Positions 36,483 through 46,023 of a stretch of DNA of 64,000 nucleotides are shown in pieces. The DNA comes from Pararcticibacter amylolyticus (GTDB taxonomy: Bacteria > Bacteroidota > Bacteroidia > Sphingobacteriales > Sphingobacteriaceae). Every line of letters begins with the position of its first letter. Within the stretch, counting starts at the first letter, position 1. Location: contig NZ_QEAS01000001.1 of the NCBI RefSeq assembly GCF_003130405.1, positions 2,310 to 66,309 of the forward strand, written 5' to 3'. The translations under genes were made by a program, and so were the position numbers. A model generated the notes under the pieces. That model searched no databases. It saw only the letters and a list, made by a program, of their open reading frames with translations, and had not been told where the DNA came from.

Positions 36483-37124
36483 ATGTACATTCTGAGCGAC
36501 ACTCCATCTATAGGGAATAATTTTTTAGCTGAATTACGCGATGCCCAGATCCAGCAGGACAGCATGCGCTTTCGAAGAAATCTGGAACGCCTGGGTGAGA
36601 TCTTTGCGTTTGAGATCAGCAAAACACTGAGCTATAGTGAGACCGAATTTGAGACGCCCCTGGGAACCGCTTTAGTTCCGGTAATATCCGAACAGCCGGT
36701 CCTGGCAACCATTCTTCGCGCAGGACTGCCCCTGCACCAGGGATTGCTCAACTATTTTGACAAAGCTGATTCTGCATTTATAGCTGCATACCGTCAGCAC
36801 ACTAAAGGAGATGGATTTGTTATCCAGAAAGAATATGTAACAACACCGGATCTTAACGATAAGATCGTAATTGTTGCAGATACCATGCTGGCGACGGGCA
36901 GAAGCATTGTGATGAGCTGTAAAGAACTTCTCGATCAGTATACCATAAAACAATTACATATCGTTTCTATTATTGCGAGCAGTGAAGGAGTGGCCTATGT
37001 TAAAGCTAATTTACCTAAAGCCAGGCTATGGCTTGGAGCTATTGACGAAGAAATGACCACGAAGGCCTATATTGTCCCGGGACTGGGTGATGCCGGCGAC
37101 CTCGCCTATGGAACAAAAGAGTAA
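36483..37124 (+). CDS. upp: Uracil phosphoribosyltransferase
   Basis: The protein has 213 residues, normal for Upp. The PRPP-binding loop is IVADTMLATGRSIV, and the C-terminal uracil-binding segment YIVPGLGDAGDLAYGT is conserved. It salvages uracil to UMP. The stop codon is one base before the start codon of the HAD phosphatase, which probably acts on nucleotides, so the two belong together. A partial promoter (TTTG and TATCTTTA at 36443-36450) has too short a spacer to be sure. Confidence 0.96.
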   Translation: MYILSDTPSIGNNFLAELRDAQIQQDSMRFRRNLERLGEIFAFEISKTLSYSETEFETPLGTALVPVISEQPVLATILRAGLPLHQGLLNYFDKADSAFIAAYRQHTKGDGFVIQKEYVTTPDLNDKIVIVADTMLATGRSIVMSCKELLDQYTIKQLHIVSIIASSEGVAYVKANLPKARLWLGAIDEEMTTKAYIVPGLGDAGDLAYGTKE

Positions 37125-37125
37125 G

Positions 37126-37818
37126 ATGCAATATAAACATATCTTCTTTGATCTTGATCACACTCTTTGGGATTTCGATAAGAATGCGGAAGAAACCCTT
37201 CATGAGCTGTACCAGTCTCATCAGCTCAGATCTTTGGGAGTTTCCTGCCCTTATACATTCATAGAGACTTACACCCGGAACAATCATGCTCTGTGGGCAT
37301 CCTATCATACCGGTAAAATCTCAAAAGAATATTTAAGGACTACAAGGTTCAGAAAGACCTTTATCGACCTCGGGGTGAAACCAGACGCAATTCCATCCCT
37401 GTTTGAGGAGGACTACGTCAGGATCTGCCCAACAAAAACGGGCTTATTCCCCGGAACTCACGATATATTACAATATCTTAACAGGAGATATCGTCTTCAC
37501 ATAATATCTAATGGCTTCACCGAAGCCACCACTACCAAGATTAAGGTATGTGAACTGGCCGGGTATTTTACAACAATAGTAATCTCTGAAAAGGTTGGTT
37601 CCAATAAACCTGACAAGGCCATTTTTGAATATGCATTAAGAGAAGCCCGCGCAGAGAAGAATGAATGTATCATGATTGGAGATAGTCTGGAAGCAGATGT
37701 ACGCGGTGCATTGGATTATGGAATAGATGCTATCTATTTTAACCCTGCAGACAAACCCAAGCCCGAAGACGTACCGGTTCAGATAAAGAATCTGGATGAA
37801 TTAAGATCTTTATTATGA
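37126..37818 (+). CDS. YjjG-family noncanonical pyrimidine nucleotidase (HAD superfamily)
   Basis: The protein has 230 residues from the ATG at 37126 (MQYKHIFFDLDHTLWDFDKN), one base after the upp stop; the frame extends back into upp, which rules out the earlier ATG. The HAD motifs are FFDLDHTLW (nucleophile Asp), HIISNG, KPDKAIFEYAL (Lys) and CIMIGDSLEADVRGA. The insert DFDKNAEETL is typical of YjjG/YfnB, which remove phosphate from damaged or noncanonical nucleotides. It overlaps the following DinB gene by 4 bases. Confidence 0.88.
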   Translation: MQYKHIFFDLDHTLWDFDKNAEETLHELYQSHQLRSLGVSCPYTFIETYTRNNHALWASYHTGKISKEYLRTTRFRKTFIDLGVKPDAIPSLFEEDYVRICPTKTGLFPGTHDILQYLNRRYRLHIISNGFTEATTTKIKVCELAGYFTTIVISEKVGSNKPDKAIFEYALREARAEKNECIMIGDSLEADVRGALDYGIDAIYFNPADKPKPEDVPVQIKNLDELRSLL

Positions 37819-38345
37819 GTATGGGGATAAATGCACGTTCTATCCTGGATATCACCAGTGAATATCAGGAAATTCTGAAAAATCTCACAGATGAGGAATT
37901 TTGCCGTCAGCCTGAAGATGGAAGCTGGTCCTGTTCGGAAATCTTCTGCCATATTGTGCAGGTTAACGTGCGTTCCCTGCTGGCCATTGAAAAATGCATC
38001 TACGGCAAGCAGCAACAAAGGAGGCATGGACTTCCGCTTGTTACCAGGCTTATCCTCTATTTCGGGCGATTTCCACCGGGCAAGCTCAATATCCCTTCGA
38101 ATATACTGGCACTTGTGAGGGTGACAACCCGGGAAGAGGCAAAAAATGACATGATCAGATTCACCGTGAAACTGAAGGAGCTGTTACCCAAAATATCAAA
38201 ATGTTCATCAGAGCAAAGAATTAAACATCCCAGACTAGGGATGCTCAATTGTATTCAGTGGCTCCGGTTTATGGAGATTTACAGCAGATATCATTTAAAG
38301 AAATTGAAAAAAAGTTTAAAACGCAACGGACTGCACGCTGGTTAG
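37815..38345 (+). CDS. DinB-like domain protein
   Basis: The protein has 176 residues, overlapping the HAD gene by ATGA. Four-helix DinB/DfsB-like features are DGSWSCSEIFCHIVQVNVRSLL, with a His for the metal site, and MEIYSRYHLKKLKKS near the C-terminus. Such proteins may be metal-dependent thiol transferases. The gene product is basic near its end. Its role is not known from the sequence. A terminator follows 80 bases later. Confidence 0.8.
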   Translation: MSMGINARSILDITSEYQEILKNLTDEEFCRQPEDGSWSCSEIFCHIVQVNVRSLLAIEKCIYGKQQQRRHGLPLVTRLILYFGRFPPGKLNIPSNILALVRVTTREEAKNDMIRFTVKLKELLPKISKCSSEQRIKHPRLGMLNCIQWLRFMEIYSRYHLKKLKKSLKRNGLHAG

Positions 38346-38424
38346 ATAAACTAAAATGTCAGAAACAGCGTTATCTCTACATAGCGTTATTTTAATGCTG
38401 TTGTTAAATAAAGTTTGATTTGGT

Positions 38425-38455
38425 GGGGAGCTACGGCGTAGTTCCCCCCTTTTTC
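38425..38455 (+). terminator. Terminator after the upp / HAD / DinB unit
   Basis: GGGGAGCTAC (38425-38434) pairs with GTAGTTCCCC (38438-38447), including one G-T pair, with a GGC loop, followed by CCTTTTT. A second weaker hairpin (GGAACCC / GGGGTCC) lies at 38471-38496. Confidence 0.8.
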
Positions 38456-38498
38456 ATTTATACGGCATGAAGGAACCCTTCTGTTATTCGGGGTCCTC

Positions 38499-38530
38499 TT
38501 TACATTCTATTTTAGATTTCTTTATCTTTG
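38499..38530 (+). promoter_or_regulatory. uvrB promoter candidate
   Basis: TTTA (38499-38502) and TATCTTTG (38523-38530) are 20 bases apart. The -7 box is a full TAnnTTTG match. The uvrB start codon is only 7 bases after it, so the message would have almost no leader. Confidence 0.6.
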
Positions 38531-38537
38531 ATATTTC

Positions 38538-40565
38538 ATGGATTTCAAATTAATATCTGACTACCAGCCTGCCGGCGATCAGCCTGAAGCAATCAGGCAA
38601 CTCGTTGAGGGAGTCCGGAATGAGGAAAACTACCAAACCCTCCTCGGGGTTACAGGATCGGGAAAAACATTTACTGTGGCAAATATCATCCAGCAAACGC
38701 AGAAGCCTACGCTGATCTTAAGTCACAATAAAACACTGGCAGCACAGCTCTACGGTGAGTTCAAACAGTTCTTCCCGGAAAACTCGGTTAACTACTTCGT
38801 TTCCTATTATGATTATTATCAGCCTGAGGCATATATAGCTACCACTAATACCTATATTGAAAAAGATCTTCAAATCAATGACGAAATAGAAAAATTACGG
38901 TTACGGACCACGTCATCCCTTATGTCGGGAAGAAGGGACATCATAGTAGTTTCATCTATCTCCTGCATATATGGTATGGGGAATCCTGAGGACTTCTATA
39001 ATTCTGTATTCCGCTTCGCAGTCGGAACCAGGGTCAGCCGTAACGCGTTTCTTCACCGCCTTGTCGAAATCCTCTATTCAAGGACTACAGCAGATTTCAA
39101 ACGCGGAACGTTCAGGGTTAAGGGGGATACAGTCGATATCTACCCGGCTTATCTTGATTATGCTTACAGAGTGTCTTTTTTTGGGGATGATATTGAAGAA
39201 TTAAGTGTGATTGACCCCGGAACAGGAAAAACACTTGAAAAGATGACCGAAATGGTGGTCTATCCGGCAAACCTGTTTGTTACGCCAAAAGACCGTTTTA
39301 ATAAATCAGTATGGGCAATTCAGCAGGAGCTCGAAACACGTAAGCAGCAGCTGATTTCAGATCAGCGGTTCCTGGAAGCTAAACGGCTTGAAGAAAGGGT
39401 AAATTACGACCTGGAAATGATGCGGGAACTGGGATACTGCAGTGGTATAGAAAACTATTCACGCTTCTTCGATGGACGCAGCCCGGGAATGAGACCATTC
39501 TGCCTGCTCGACTATTTTCCTGAAGACTATTTAATGGTTATTGATGAAAGCCACGTAACTGTTCCTCAGGTAAGGGCAATGTACGGCGGAGACCGTTCGA
39601 GAAAAATGTCGCTCGTAGAGTATGGATTCCGTCTTCCTGCGGCGCTCGACAACCGGCCTTTGAATTTTGAGGAATTTGAACGCCTGGCACCTCAGACGAT
39701 TTATGTGAGTGCCACCCCTGGCGACTTTGAACTTGAGAAATCAGGAGGTGTAGTGGTGGAACAGGTGATCAGACCAACCGGCCTGCTTGACCCAACGATA
39801 GAGATCAGGCCGATCATCAACCAGGTGGATGACCTCCTTGACGAAGTAGACCGGACCGTAAAACAGGGAGACCGGGTATTGGTGACAACACTGACCAAAA
39901 GAATGGCGGAAGAGCTTACAAAATACATGGACAGGCTGGGTGTAAAAGTGAGATACATCCATTCAGAGGTGAAGACCCTGGAAAGGGTTGAAATCCTGAG
40001 AGGCCTCCGTCTCGGCGAATTTGATGTACTGGTCGGGATTAATTTACTGCGGGAAGGACTGGATCTTCCGGAGGTATCACTCGTCGCAATACTCGACGCC
40101 GATAAGGAAGGATTTCTGCGTTCAGAACGTTCTCTCATCCAGACCATCGGCCGGGCTGCCAGGAATGATCGCGGAAAGGTAATCATGTATGCTGATACGA
40201 TCACCGACAGCATGCGTATTACAATTGACGAAACGAACCGGCGCCGCGAAAAACAGATTAGATATAATGAAGAACATGGCATTATTCCGAAAACAGTTGG
40301 CAAGTCCAAAGAAGCCATAATTGAGCAAACATCGGTGGTCGACTTTAAAGGGGGAGTCCAGAAGGTGTATGTAGGAAACGACGAAGTAAGATCTGTGGCA
40401 GCAGACCCGATAGTGCAATACATGAGCAAACCGGAGCTCAAAAAGGCTATCGAAAAGACAAAAAAGGATATGCTTGCTGCTGCAAAAGACATGGACTTCT
40501 TACTTGCTGCAAAGCTCAGGGACGAAATGTTCGCCCTGGAGAAAGAGATGGAAGGAAGAGGCTAA
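38538..40565 (+). CDS. uvrB: Excinuclease ABC subunit B
   Basis: The protein has 675 residues, within one or two of the standard length. The Walker A motif GVTGSGKT is at about 39-46, and the beta-hairpin YYDYYQPEAY, which inserts into DNA, begins at about 92. Helicase motifs IDESHV, SATPG and QTIGRAARN are present, and the C-terminal UVR motif (KDMDFLLAAKLRDEMFALEKEM, shortened) binds UvrC. It verifies damage in nucleotide excision repair. It is a single-gene unit. Confidence 0.98.
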   Translation: MDFKLISDYQPAGDQPEAIRQLVEGVRNEENYQTLLGVTGSGKTFTVANIIQQTQKPTLILSHNKTLAAQLYGEFKQFFPENSVNYFVSYYDYYQPEAYIATTNTYIEKDLQINDEIEKLRLRTTSSLMSGRRDIIVVSSISCIYGMGNPEDFYNSVFRFAVGTRVSRNAFLHRLVEILYSRTTADFKRGTFRVKGDTVDIYPAYLDYAYRVSFFGDDIEELSVIDPGTGKTLEKMTEMVVYPANLFVTPKDRFNKSVWAIQQELETRKQQLISDQRFLEAKRLEERVNYDLEMMRELGYCSGIENYSRFFDGRSPGMRPFCLLDYFPEDYLMVIDESHVTVPQVRAMYGGDRSRKMSLVEYGFRLPAALDNRPLNFEEFERLAPQTIYVSATPGDFELEKSGGVVVEQVIRPTGLLDPTIEIRPIINQVDDLLDEVDRTVKQGDRVLVTTLTKRMAEELTKYMDRLGVKVRYIHSEVKTLERVEILRGLRLGEFDVLVGINLLREGLDLPEVSLVAILDADKEGFLRSERSLIQTIGRAARNDRGKVIMYADTITDSMRITIDETNRRREKQIRYNEEHGIIPKTVGKSKEAIIEQTSVVDFKGGVQKVYVGNDEVRSVAADPIVQYMSKPELKKAIEKTKKDMLAAAKDMDFLLAAKLRDEMFALEKEMEGRG

Positions 40566-40682
40566 GGACACATGAATTATGTGTTATGAGTGACTAATAA
40601 CTTTAGTGCAAACAAGATAAACAATAACAGTCAGCCAGAAGCTAATTACCAAAAGCCAATTGCTGACAACTAATATCTAATA

Positions 40683-40883
40683 ATGAACGGACAATACAGA
40701 AAAGATATATTCCCGGGACTGGAGGTGGATATAATCCTCAAAAAAGATCAGCGCTCAGGTAAACTGACGCGGGGAATTGTAAAGAATCTATTGACAAGCT
40801 CAGCCTTTCACTCCCGGGGGATTAAAGTGCGCCTCGAAGACGGACAGATAGGCCGTGTAGCAGAAATAGTCGAAGAAGATTAG
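40683..40883 (+). CDS. ywbE: YwbE family protein
   Basis: The protein has 66 residues. The sequence GLEVDIILKKDQRSGKLTRG and the end HSRGIKVRLEDGQIGRVAEI match the small, widely conserved YwbE family, which is of unknown function and has a KOW-like beta-barrel pattern. It stands alone, 117 bases after uvrB and 85 bases before the DUF4834 gene. It is short but recognisable. Confidence 0.88.
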   Translation: MNGQYRKDIFPGLEVDIILKKDQRSGKLTRGIVKNLLTSSAFHSRGIKVRLEDGQIGRVAEIVEED

Positions 40884-40968
40884 CATTCCGAAATTCACGG
40901 GATTGTAAATGTTCCTTTACGGGTGTAATATTTAAAGAGTTTATTCGTCATATTTGTAACATATAAAA

Positions 40969-41238
40969 ATGACAGCATTACTAAAATTTCTTCTCATAAT
41001 AATCTGCGTACTTTGGCTTATAAGAATGCTTGTGCGCCTTCTCCTACCTATTTTGTTCCAAAAACTGGTAAATAAGGCACAGCAACGGGTTAACAATCCT
41101 TACCAGCAGCAAACGTATCAGCGGAAACAGAGTCAGCCATCCGGCAAATTAAATATAGATTATATCCCTCCCAAAGACAAGGAAGCCCGGGCTGCAGACA
41201 GAGCAGGCGATTTTATAGATTTCGAAGAAATTAAATAA
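40969..41238 (+). CDS. DUF4834 family small membrane protein
   Basis: The protein has 89 residues. One N-terminal membrane segment (about 5-28, LKFLLIIICVLWLIRMLVRLL) is followed by a hydrophilic tail rich in Gln and Lys, ending GDFIDFEEIK. The length and shape fit DUF4834, a Bacteroidota family with no known function. It lies between ywbE and the YfhO gene. Confidence 0.8.
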   Translation: MTALLKFLLIIICVLWLIRMLVRLLLPILFQKLVNKAQQRVNNPYQQQTYQRKQSQPSGKLNIDYIPPKDKEARAADRAGDFIDFEEIK

Positions 41239-41331
41239 ACGCAACCACTCACGTGCCTTATTTTTAAGGCTCCGTTTTCAAAATATTTCGCCCCAATAGT
41301 AAAAGCCGCTATAGCATAGGCTAAAAAATTC

Positions 41332-41339
41332 TATTTTTG
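41332..41339 (+). promoter_or_regulatory. Candidate -7 element for the YfhO gene
   Basis: TATTTTTG is a full TAnnTTTG match, 18 bases before the start codon. No clear -33 element is visible. Confidence 0.45.
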
Positions 41340-41357
41340 GTGACCAATATTTGAATA

Positions 41358-43868
41358 ATGAGTAACTGGTTTAAGCGAAATGGCATTCATATAGCCGTTA
41401 TAGTTTTTTTTATTGTACTGTGTTTTATCTATTTCAGCCCGCTTCTTCAAGGTAAGATTATTTACCAGGGAGATGTTTTGCAGGCCAAAGCCATGCAAAG
41501 GGAGATTATGGATTTCAAGGCCAAAGATGGAACAGCCCCATTGTGGACGAACGCTATGTTTGGAGGAATGCCATCTTACCAGATCTGGACACAATACTAC
41601 ATGAATGTAGCTTCTTATATAATACAGGCGTTCACTACATTCTTTCCTAATCCGATTCATATCGTTTTGCTGCTTCTGCTGGGATCATATCTTATGTTTT
41701 CACTGCTGAAGGTAAACCCATGGCTTGCCGCCGCGGGTGCCATAGCTTTTGCTTTTTCCACATATAATTTCACCATTCTTGAAGCCGGACACCTTAATAA
41801 AGCAATGGCTATTGCTTTCTTTGGTCCTATAACGGCGGGTATCATACTAACTTTCAGGGGTAAACACCTACTGGGAGCCAGTCTTACGGCACTGTTTATT
41901 GCTCTTGAAATCAGAGCAAACCACATCCAGATGACTTACTATCTGTTCCTGGTGCTGCTCATTCTTGGCTTCATAGAACTTTACCATGCTGTTAAGTCAA
42001 AAACAACATCAGACTTTTTGAAATCAGCGGTATGGATTGTGGCGGCAGTAATACTCGGAGCAGCGGTAAACGCAGGAACGCTTTGGACAACCTATGAATA
42101 CGGCCAGGAATCTATTCGCGGAAAATCTAATATCAAAACAGAAGGAGATAAACCATCCAACGGGCTTGACAGGGAATATGCTTATCAATGGAGCCAGGGT
42201 GTCGGCGAAACTCTGACGTTCCTCGTACCCGACGCCTATGGAGGTGAATCAGGTAAGAAGCTGGACAAAGATTCGAAAGTCGCAAAAGCACTGATGACAA
42301 AAGGTATTCCCGAAGCCCAGGTAGAAGGAGCTTTGCAGCAATTGCAGGGCATGGGGCTCGTTAATACCTATTGGGGCTCTAAGCCTTTCACTTCCGGACC
42401 ATACTATTTTGGGGCGGCTATCTGCTTTCTTTTCGTATTAGGACTGTTCATTGTGCGTGACCGGATCAAATGGTGGATCTTAAGCGCTACCATATTGACC
42501 ATGTTCCTTTCCTTCGGAAAGAATCTCCCTTTTGTCTCCGATCTGTTCTTCAATTATTTTCCTTTATATAACAAATTCAGAGCAGTAGAATCTATTCTGG
42601 CAGTCACGCAGTTACTATTCCCGGTTTTAGCTGTATTGGCTATAAAAGAAATTACAGACGGTAAACGTGACGCCAAAGAATTACTGAAGAATCTGAAATA
42701 TTCTGTCTATATAACAGGAGGCCTTTTGCTTATCCTGATAGTTATCCCGGGGCTTATTCTTAGTTTCAAATCCCCCAACAATGAATCAATCCTGCAGGGA
42801 CTTACACAGGTAACTGGCGGCGACCAGGGTTTTGCCAGTCTGTTAGTAAACAGCCTGGTAGACGACAGGACAAGCATTGCACGAATGGACGCCTTCCGGT
42901 CATTGATATTTGTACTGATCGGGGCTGCTATTTTGTGGATGCTGATTCAGAAAAAGATCAACTCACAACTGGCCTTCATCCTGATAGGATTGACAATCCT
43001 GATTGACATGTGGTCTGTCGATAAACGCTATCTGAATAACGATAAGTTTGTGGATCAGGCAACCATTAACCAGACTTTTAAAAAGCGCGAAGTGGATGAT
43101 CTCATTATGCGTGATACCAGTCCCAATTACAGGGTACTTGATCTCACCATTAATACATTTTCTGATGCCTCTGCCTCTTATTTTCACAACACAGTAGGTG
43201 GCTACCATGCTGCTAAGCTGAAGCGTTTTCAGGAAGTACTGGACAAGCAGTTTAACAATGCGATCAACGAAGACGTTCTCGATATGCTCAATACAAAGTA
43301 TGTTATTACGGCAGACGAGAAAGGACAATCACAGCGTATTCAAAACAGAAGTTCCGCATGTGGGAACGCCTGGTTTGTTTCAAATATCCTGTACGTTAAA
43401 AACGCGGAAGAAGAGATGACAGGCATTAACAGCTTCGACCCTCACAAAGAAGCTATTGTTGATGAAAGCTTTAAGTCTGTAATAGATACAAAAAAGGCAG
43501 GGACGCCGGACCCTAATGCTGTTATACAGTTAACAAATTATCATCCCGACCATCTCACCTATGAGTATTCCTGCGGCAAAGATATGATAGCGGTGTTCGC
43601 CGAAGTCTGGTATGACAAGGGATGGAACGCATATGTCGACGGAGAAAAAATCCCTCATTTCAGGGCAAACTATATTCTTCGCGCAGCACAGCTTCCCGGA
43701 GGGAATCATAAGCTGGAGTTTAAATTCGAGCCAACTTCATATTTTGCCGGAGAGAAAATTTCGCTGGCAGCTTCTATCCTTCTCATAGGGGGCCTTGGCT
43801 TTGCAGGTTTCAGAGAAAGGAAGCGGGGGGGAGAGCCTGATAATGAAAAGAAAAAGGCTAAAAGTTAG
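41358..43868 (+). CDS. YfhO family multi-pass membrane protein (GT-C-like)
   Basis: The protein has 836 residues with about a dozen membrane helices in the first two thirds and a soluble C-terminal domain. Motifs include QGDVLQAKAMQREIMDF, TNAMFGGMPSYQIW and YNFTILEAGHLNKAMAIA, which recur in Bacteroidota YfhO proteins. YfhO in Bacillus glycosylates lipoteichoic acid; here the acceptor is unknown. The position next to a surface-glycan locus makes sugar transfer plausible. A bidirectional terminator follows. Confidence 0.87.
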   Translation: MSNWFKRNGIHIAVIVFFIVLCFIYFSPLLQGKIIYQGDVLQAKAMQREIMDFKAKDGTAPLWTNAMFGGMPSYQIWTQYYMNVASYIIQAFTTFFPNPIHIVLLLLLGSYLMFSLLKVNPWLAAAGAIAFAFSTYNFTILEAGHLNKAMAIAFFGPITAGIILTFRGKHLLGASLTALFIALEIRANHIQMTYYLFLVLLILGFIELYHAVKSKTTSDFLKSAVWIVAAVILGAAVNAGTLWTTYEYGQESIRGKSNIKTEGDKPSNGLDREYAYQWSQGVGETLTFLVPDAYGGESGKKLDKDSKVAKALMTKGIPEAQVEGALQQLQGMGLVNTYWGSKPFTSGPYYFGAAICFLFVLGLFIVRDRIKWWILSATILTMFLSFGKNLPFVSDLFFNYFPLYNKFRAVESILAVTQLLFPVLAVLAIKEITDGKRDAKELLKNLKYSVYITGGLLLILIVIPGLILSFKSPNNESILQGLTQVTGGDQGFASLLVNSLVDDRTSIARMDAFRSLIFVLIGAAILWMLIQKKINSQLAFILIGLTILIDMWSVDKRYLNNDKFVDQATINQTFKKREVDDLIMRDTSPNYRVLDLTINTFSDASASYFHNTVGGYHAAKLKRFQEVLDKQFNNAINEDVLDMLNTKYVITADEKGQSQRIQNRSSACGNAWFVSNILYVKNAEEEMTGINSFDPHKEAIVDESFKSVIDTKKAGTPDPNAVIQLTNYHPDHLTYEYSCGKDMIAVFAEVWYDKGWNAYVDGEKIPHFRANYILRAAQLPGGNHKLEFKFEPTSYFAGEKISLAASILLIGGLGFAGFRERKRGGEPDNEKKKAKS

Positions 43869-43883
43869 CCTGGAAATAAAGTT

Positions 43884-43924
43884 AAAAAGAAAAAGCGTCC
43901 CCTTAGGAGACGCTTTTTCTTTTT
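43884..43924. terminator. Bidirectional terminator between YfhO and the GT2 gene
   Basis: AAAAAGAAAAAGCGTC (43884-43899) pairs perfectly over 16 bp with GACGCTTTTTCTTTTT (43909-43924). It overlaps the last two bases of the GT2 stop codon, so the minus-strand terminator starts within the coding end. Confidence 0.92.
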
Positions 43925-44699
43925 AGTCATTTGTTCTTCCATGCTTCAGATAATAAGCAAACAAGTTGATTGCAATAATAAAATGGTTTAACACATTTGG
44001 TATAAAGCCATAATGCTCACTAAAAATCTTAAACCGTTCTATAAGGCTCTGTCTGTGCTTCTTTTTTGACATCCCCCCTACCATGTATTTCGCAACAAAC
44101 ATCTTTGTATTAACCACTTTACCGGCCTTTTTTAAGGCTTTTAATATCCAGTCAATATCAGCGCTTAGCTGATATTCGGGATTGTAAGGTGAAGTAATAT
44201 CTCTTCTGATATAAATAGCCTGATGACTTACACTCATACCATACCGGAAGCTGTGATAAGTGAGTTGTTCCGGTGCTTTATGCCGCCTTACGCCCAGATT
44301 GTTCCAGTGTTCATCATACATCTCTGTCTCTCCATAATAAATGTCGGCATCAGAAGATGAATTGAATATACGCTCCACGGTATTTAAAGAATAAATTTCA
44401 TCGCCGGAATTCATAAAAAGCACATAATCTCCCGTAGCCAGATTAAGCCCTTTGTTCATGGCATCATATATCCCTTTGTCCCTTTCAGACCTGAGCACAT
44501 CAATTTTATCTTCGTACCTTTTTATGATATCTAAGGTACCGTCAGTTGAGGCTCCGTCAATTACTATGTATTCTATATTCGGATAAGTTTGATTGACAAC
44601 CGATAATACCGTCCGCTCAATACATTCAGCGTTATTAAAAACGACAGTGATAACGCTCAGCAGGGGCTTTGAATTATTCTTCATCGGCTTGGATGACAT
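43923..44699 (-). CDS. Family 2 glycosyltransferase
   Basis: The protein has 258 residues. The GT-A fold motifs are SVITVVFNNAECIERTVLSV, YIVIDGASTDGT and the metal-binding-like VLFMNSGDE (in place of a strict DXD). The tail SLIERFKIFSEHYGF is usual in WcaA/WcaE-like transferases. It adds a sugar to a lipid-linked or surface glycan; donor unknown. Its start overlaps the upstream GT4 gene by 26 bases, so both are translated from one message. Confidence 0.92.
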   Translation of the reverse strand: MSSKPMKNNSKPLLSVITVVFNNAECIERTVLSVVNQTYPNIEYIVIDGASTDGTLDIIKRYEDKIDVLRSERDKGIYDAMNKGLNLATGDYVLFMNSGDEIYSLNTVERIFNSSSDADIYYGETEMYDEHWNNLGVRRHKAPEQLTYHSFRYGMSVSHQAIYIRRDITSPYNPEYQLSADIDWILKALKKAGKVVNTKMFVAKYMVGGMSKKKHRQSLIERFKIFSEHYGFIPNVLNHFIIAINLFAYYLKHGRTND

Positions 44700-45972
44700 C
44701 AGTATTATTTAACAATTTCTTATAGAGCGCAATATGCTGCTCAGCAATAACCCTTTCTGAAAAATTCTCTTCGACCGTTCTTCTCGCAGACCTGTTAAGC
44801 ATTTCGCGGTCCCCGAATGATAATACCCATTCAATTCCCTGTGCGAAGCTCGCAGAAGATCTGTATTCCGCAAGATAGCCGTTTTCCTTGTGCCGCACCA
44901 TATCCGGAATTCCACCGGTAGTAAAAGCGACCACAGGAGTACCGCACGCGAGACTTTCCATCACGGTATTGGGTAAATTGTCTTCCAGGGAAGGGGTCAG
45001 AAAAACATCAGCAGCACTGTAAAACATCGCAAGCTGCTCATCGTCCGAAATAGTACCAAGAAAAGTTGCCTTTACCGGAAAATCAGGAACGTTTTTTTCG
45101 TCACGATTTCCGAACACCACCAGTTCTACGTTTTCAGGATCAATCCTCCCTCCATCAACCAGGAGCTGAAGAGATTCAAGGAGATAAGGAGTTCCTTTAT
45201 GAAGATCTTTGCGTGATGGCATAAACCCGCTGAGCATAATAAACTTTCCTGCTGAAAGTCCAGCTCTTCTCTTCGCCTCTGATTTATCGAGCGGCTTGAA
45301 AGTAGAGGTATCAAGGGTGTTCGGAATAACCTGTATTCCTGCATTTCCCAGAAGTTTACTTCTTTTAACCGATGCAGCCATCCATGTACTTGGTGCAATA
45401 ACCGACGGAAGAACTTTCTTATATGCATCTTCCTTAGCTTTCCAGATCCTGTGAGAAAGATCGCCGGGCGAGGATCGTTTCAGCAGGGGACACATACCAC
45501 ACTCATTTTCAAAATGTTCGCATGAGTAACGCACGTGACATCCGCCGGTAAAGGCGTTGCTGTCATGAAAGGTCCATACAACAGGTTTATTTAATTGCGC
45601 CAATTTGGCCACATCCCGCGGCCTGAGGAATGCATGGTTCACCCAATGCAGATGGATGACATCTGCATTGCTGAGCTCCTTATTGGCAGCTGCATTCTTG
45701 CCCCACACGGGGACTGAAAAGGGTACCTTGACCTTCTTCGAAAAAAAAGAAGTAATAAAGCGTTCGGTCAGGATGCAAAAAGCAGTAAAAGCTTTTGAAA
45801 AAAAACTATTGCTGAAGCTTTTTATACCGGGATCTTTCCCAAACTTATAATTCACTAAAACTTCCGAATCAATCCCCTCAGATCGCAGCGCTTCATTTAA
45901 CCGCAGGCAGGCACGTCCTGCTCCACCGTTTCCGTCATATGCATTTAGATGTGCAACTCTCACAACCGCCAA
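44674..45972 (-). CDS. Family 4 glycosyltransferase
   Basis: The protein has 432 residues with the GT-B fold. The N-terminal part has NAYDGNGGAGRACLRL and VIHLHWVNHAFL; the C-terminal donor-binding part has SLEDNLPNTVMESLACGTPV and TGGIPDMV, the family 4 E-x7-E signature. A Cys-rich loop (CHVRYSCEHFENECGMC) resembles WcaC-type colanic acid transferases. It is divergent from the methyltransferase gene, whose chosen start is 51 bases away. The donor sugar cannot be read from the sequence. Confidence 0.92.
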   Translation of the reverse strand: MAVVRVAHLNAYDGNGGAGRACLRLNEALRSEGIDSEVLVNYKFGKDPGIKSFSNSFFSKAFTAFCILTERFITSFFSKKVKVPFSVPVWGKNAAANKELSNADVIHLHWVNHAFLRPRDVAKLAQLNKPVVWTFHDSNAFTGGCHVRYSCEHFENECGMCPLLKRSSPGDLSHRIWKAKEDAYKKVLPSVIAPSTWMAASVKRSKLLGNAGIQVIPNTLDTSTFKPLDKSEAKRRAGLSAGKFIMLSGFMPSRKDLHKGTPYLLESLQLLVDGGRIDPENVELVVFGNRDEKNVPDFPVKATFLGTISDDEQLAMFYSAADVFLTPSLEDNLPNTVMESLACGTPVVAFTTGGIPDMVRHKENGYLAEYRSSASFAQGIEWVLSFGDREMLNRSARRTVEENFSERVIAEQHIALYKKLLNNTDVIQADEE

Positions 45973-46023
45973 AAATACAATTCATTAATGTCTTTCCTCT
46001 TTTTTTTCTTTCTTTGCACAAGT

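Noticed and set aside
37072-37125. Start of the HAD phosphatase inside upp
   Set aside because: The conserved HAD N-terminus begins at 37126, one base after the upp stop codon, which fits a normal operon junction.
39701-40492. 263-codon open frame on the minus strand
   Set aside because: It lies entirely inside uvrB on the opposite strand. The Ser/Arg-rich product has no family features, while uvrB is complete and well conserved.
45949-46023. N-terminal extension of the methyltransferase
   Set aside because: The stretch encodes a Phe-rich segment and overlaps the start of the divergent glycosyltransferase gene. The ATG at 46024 begins the conserved part.
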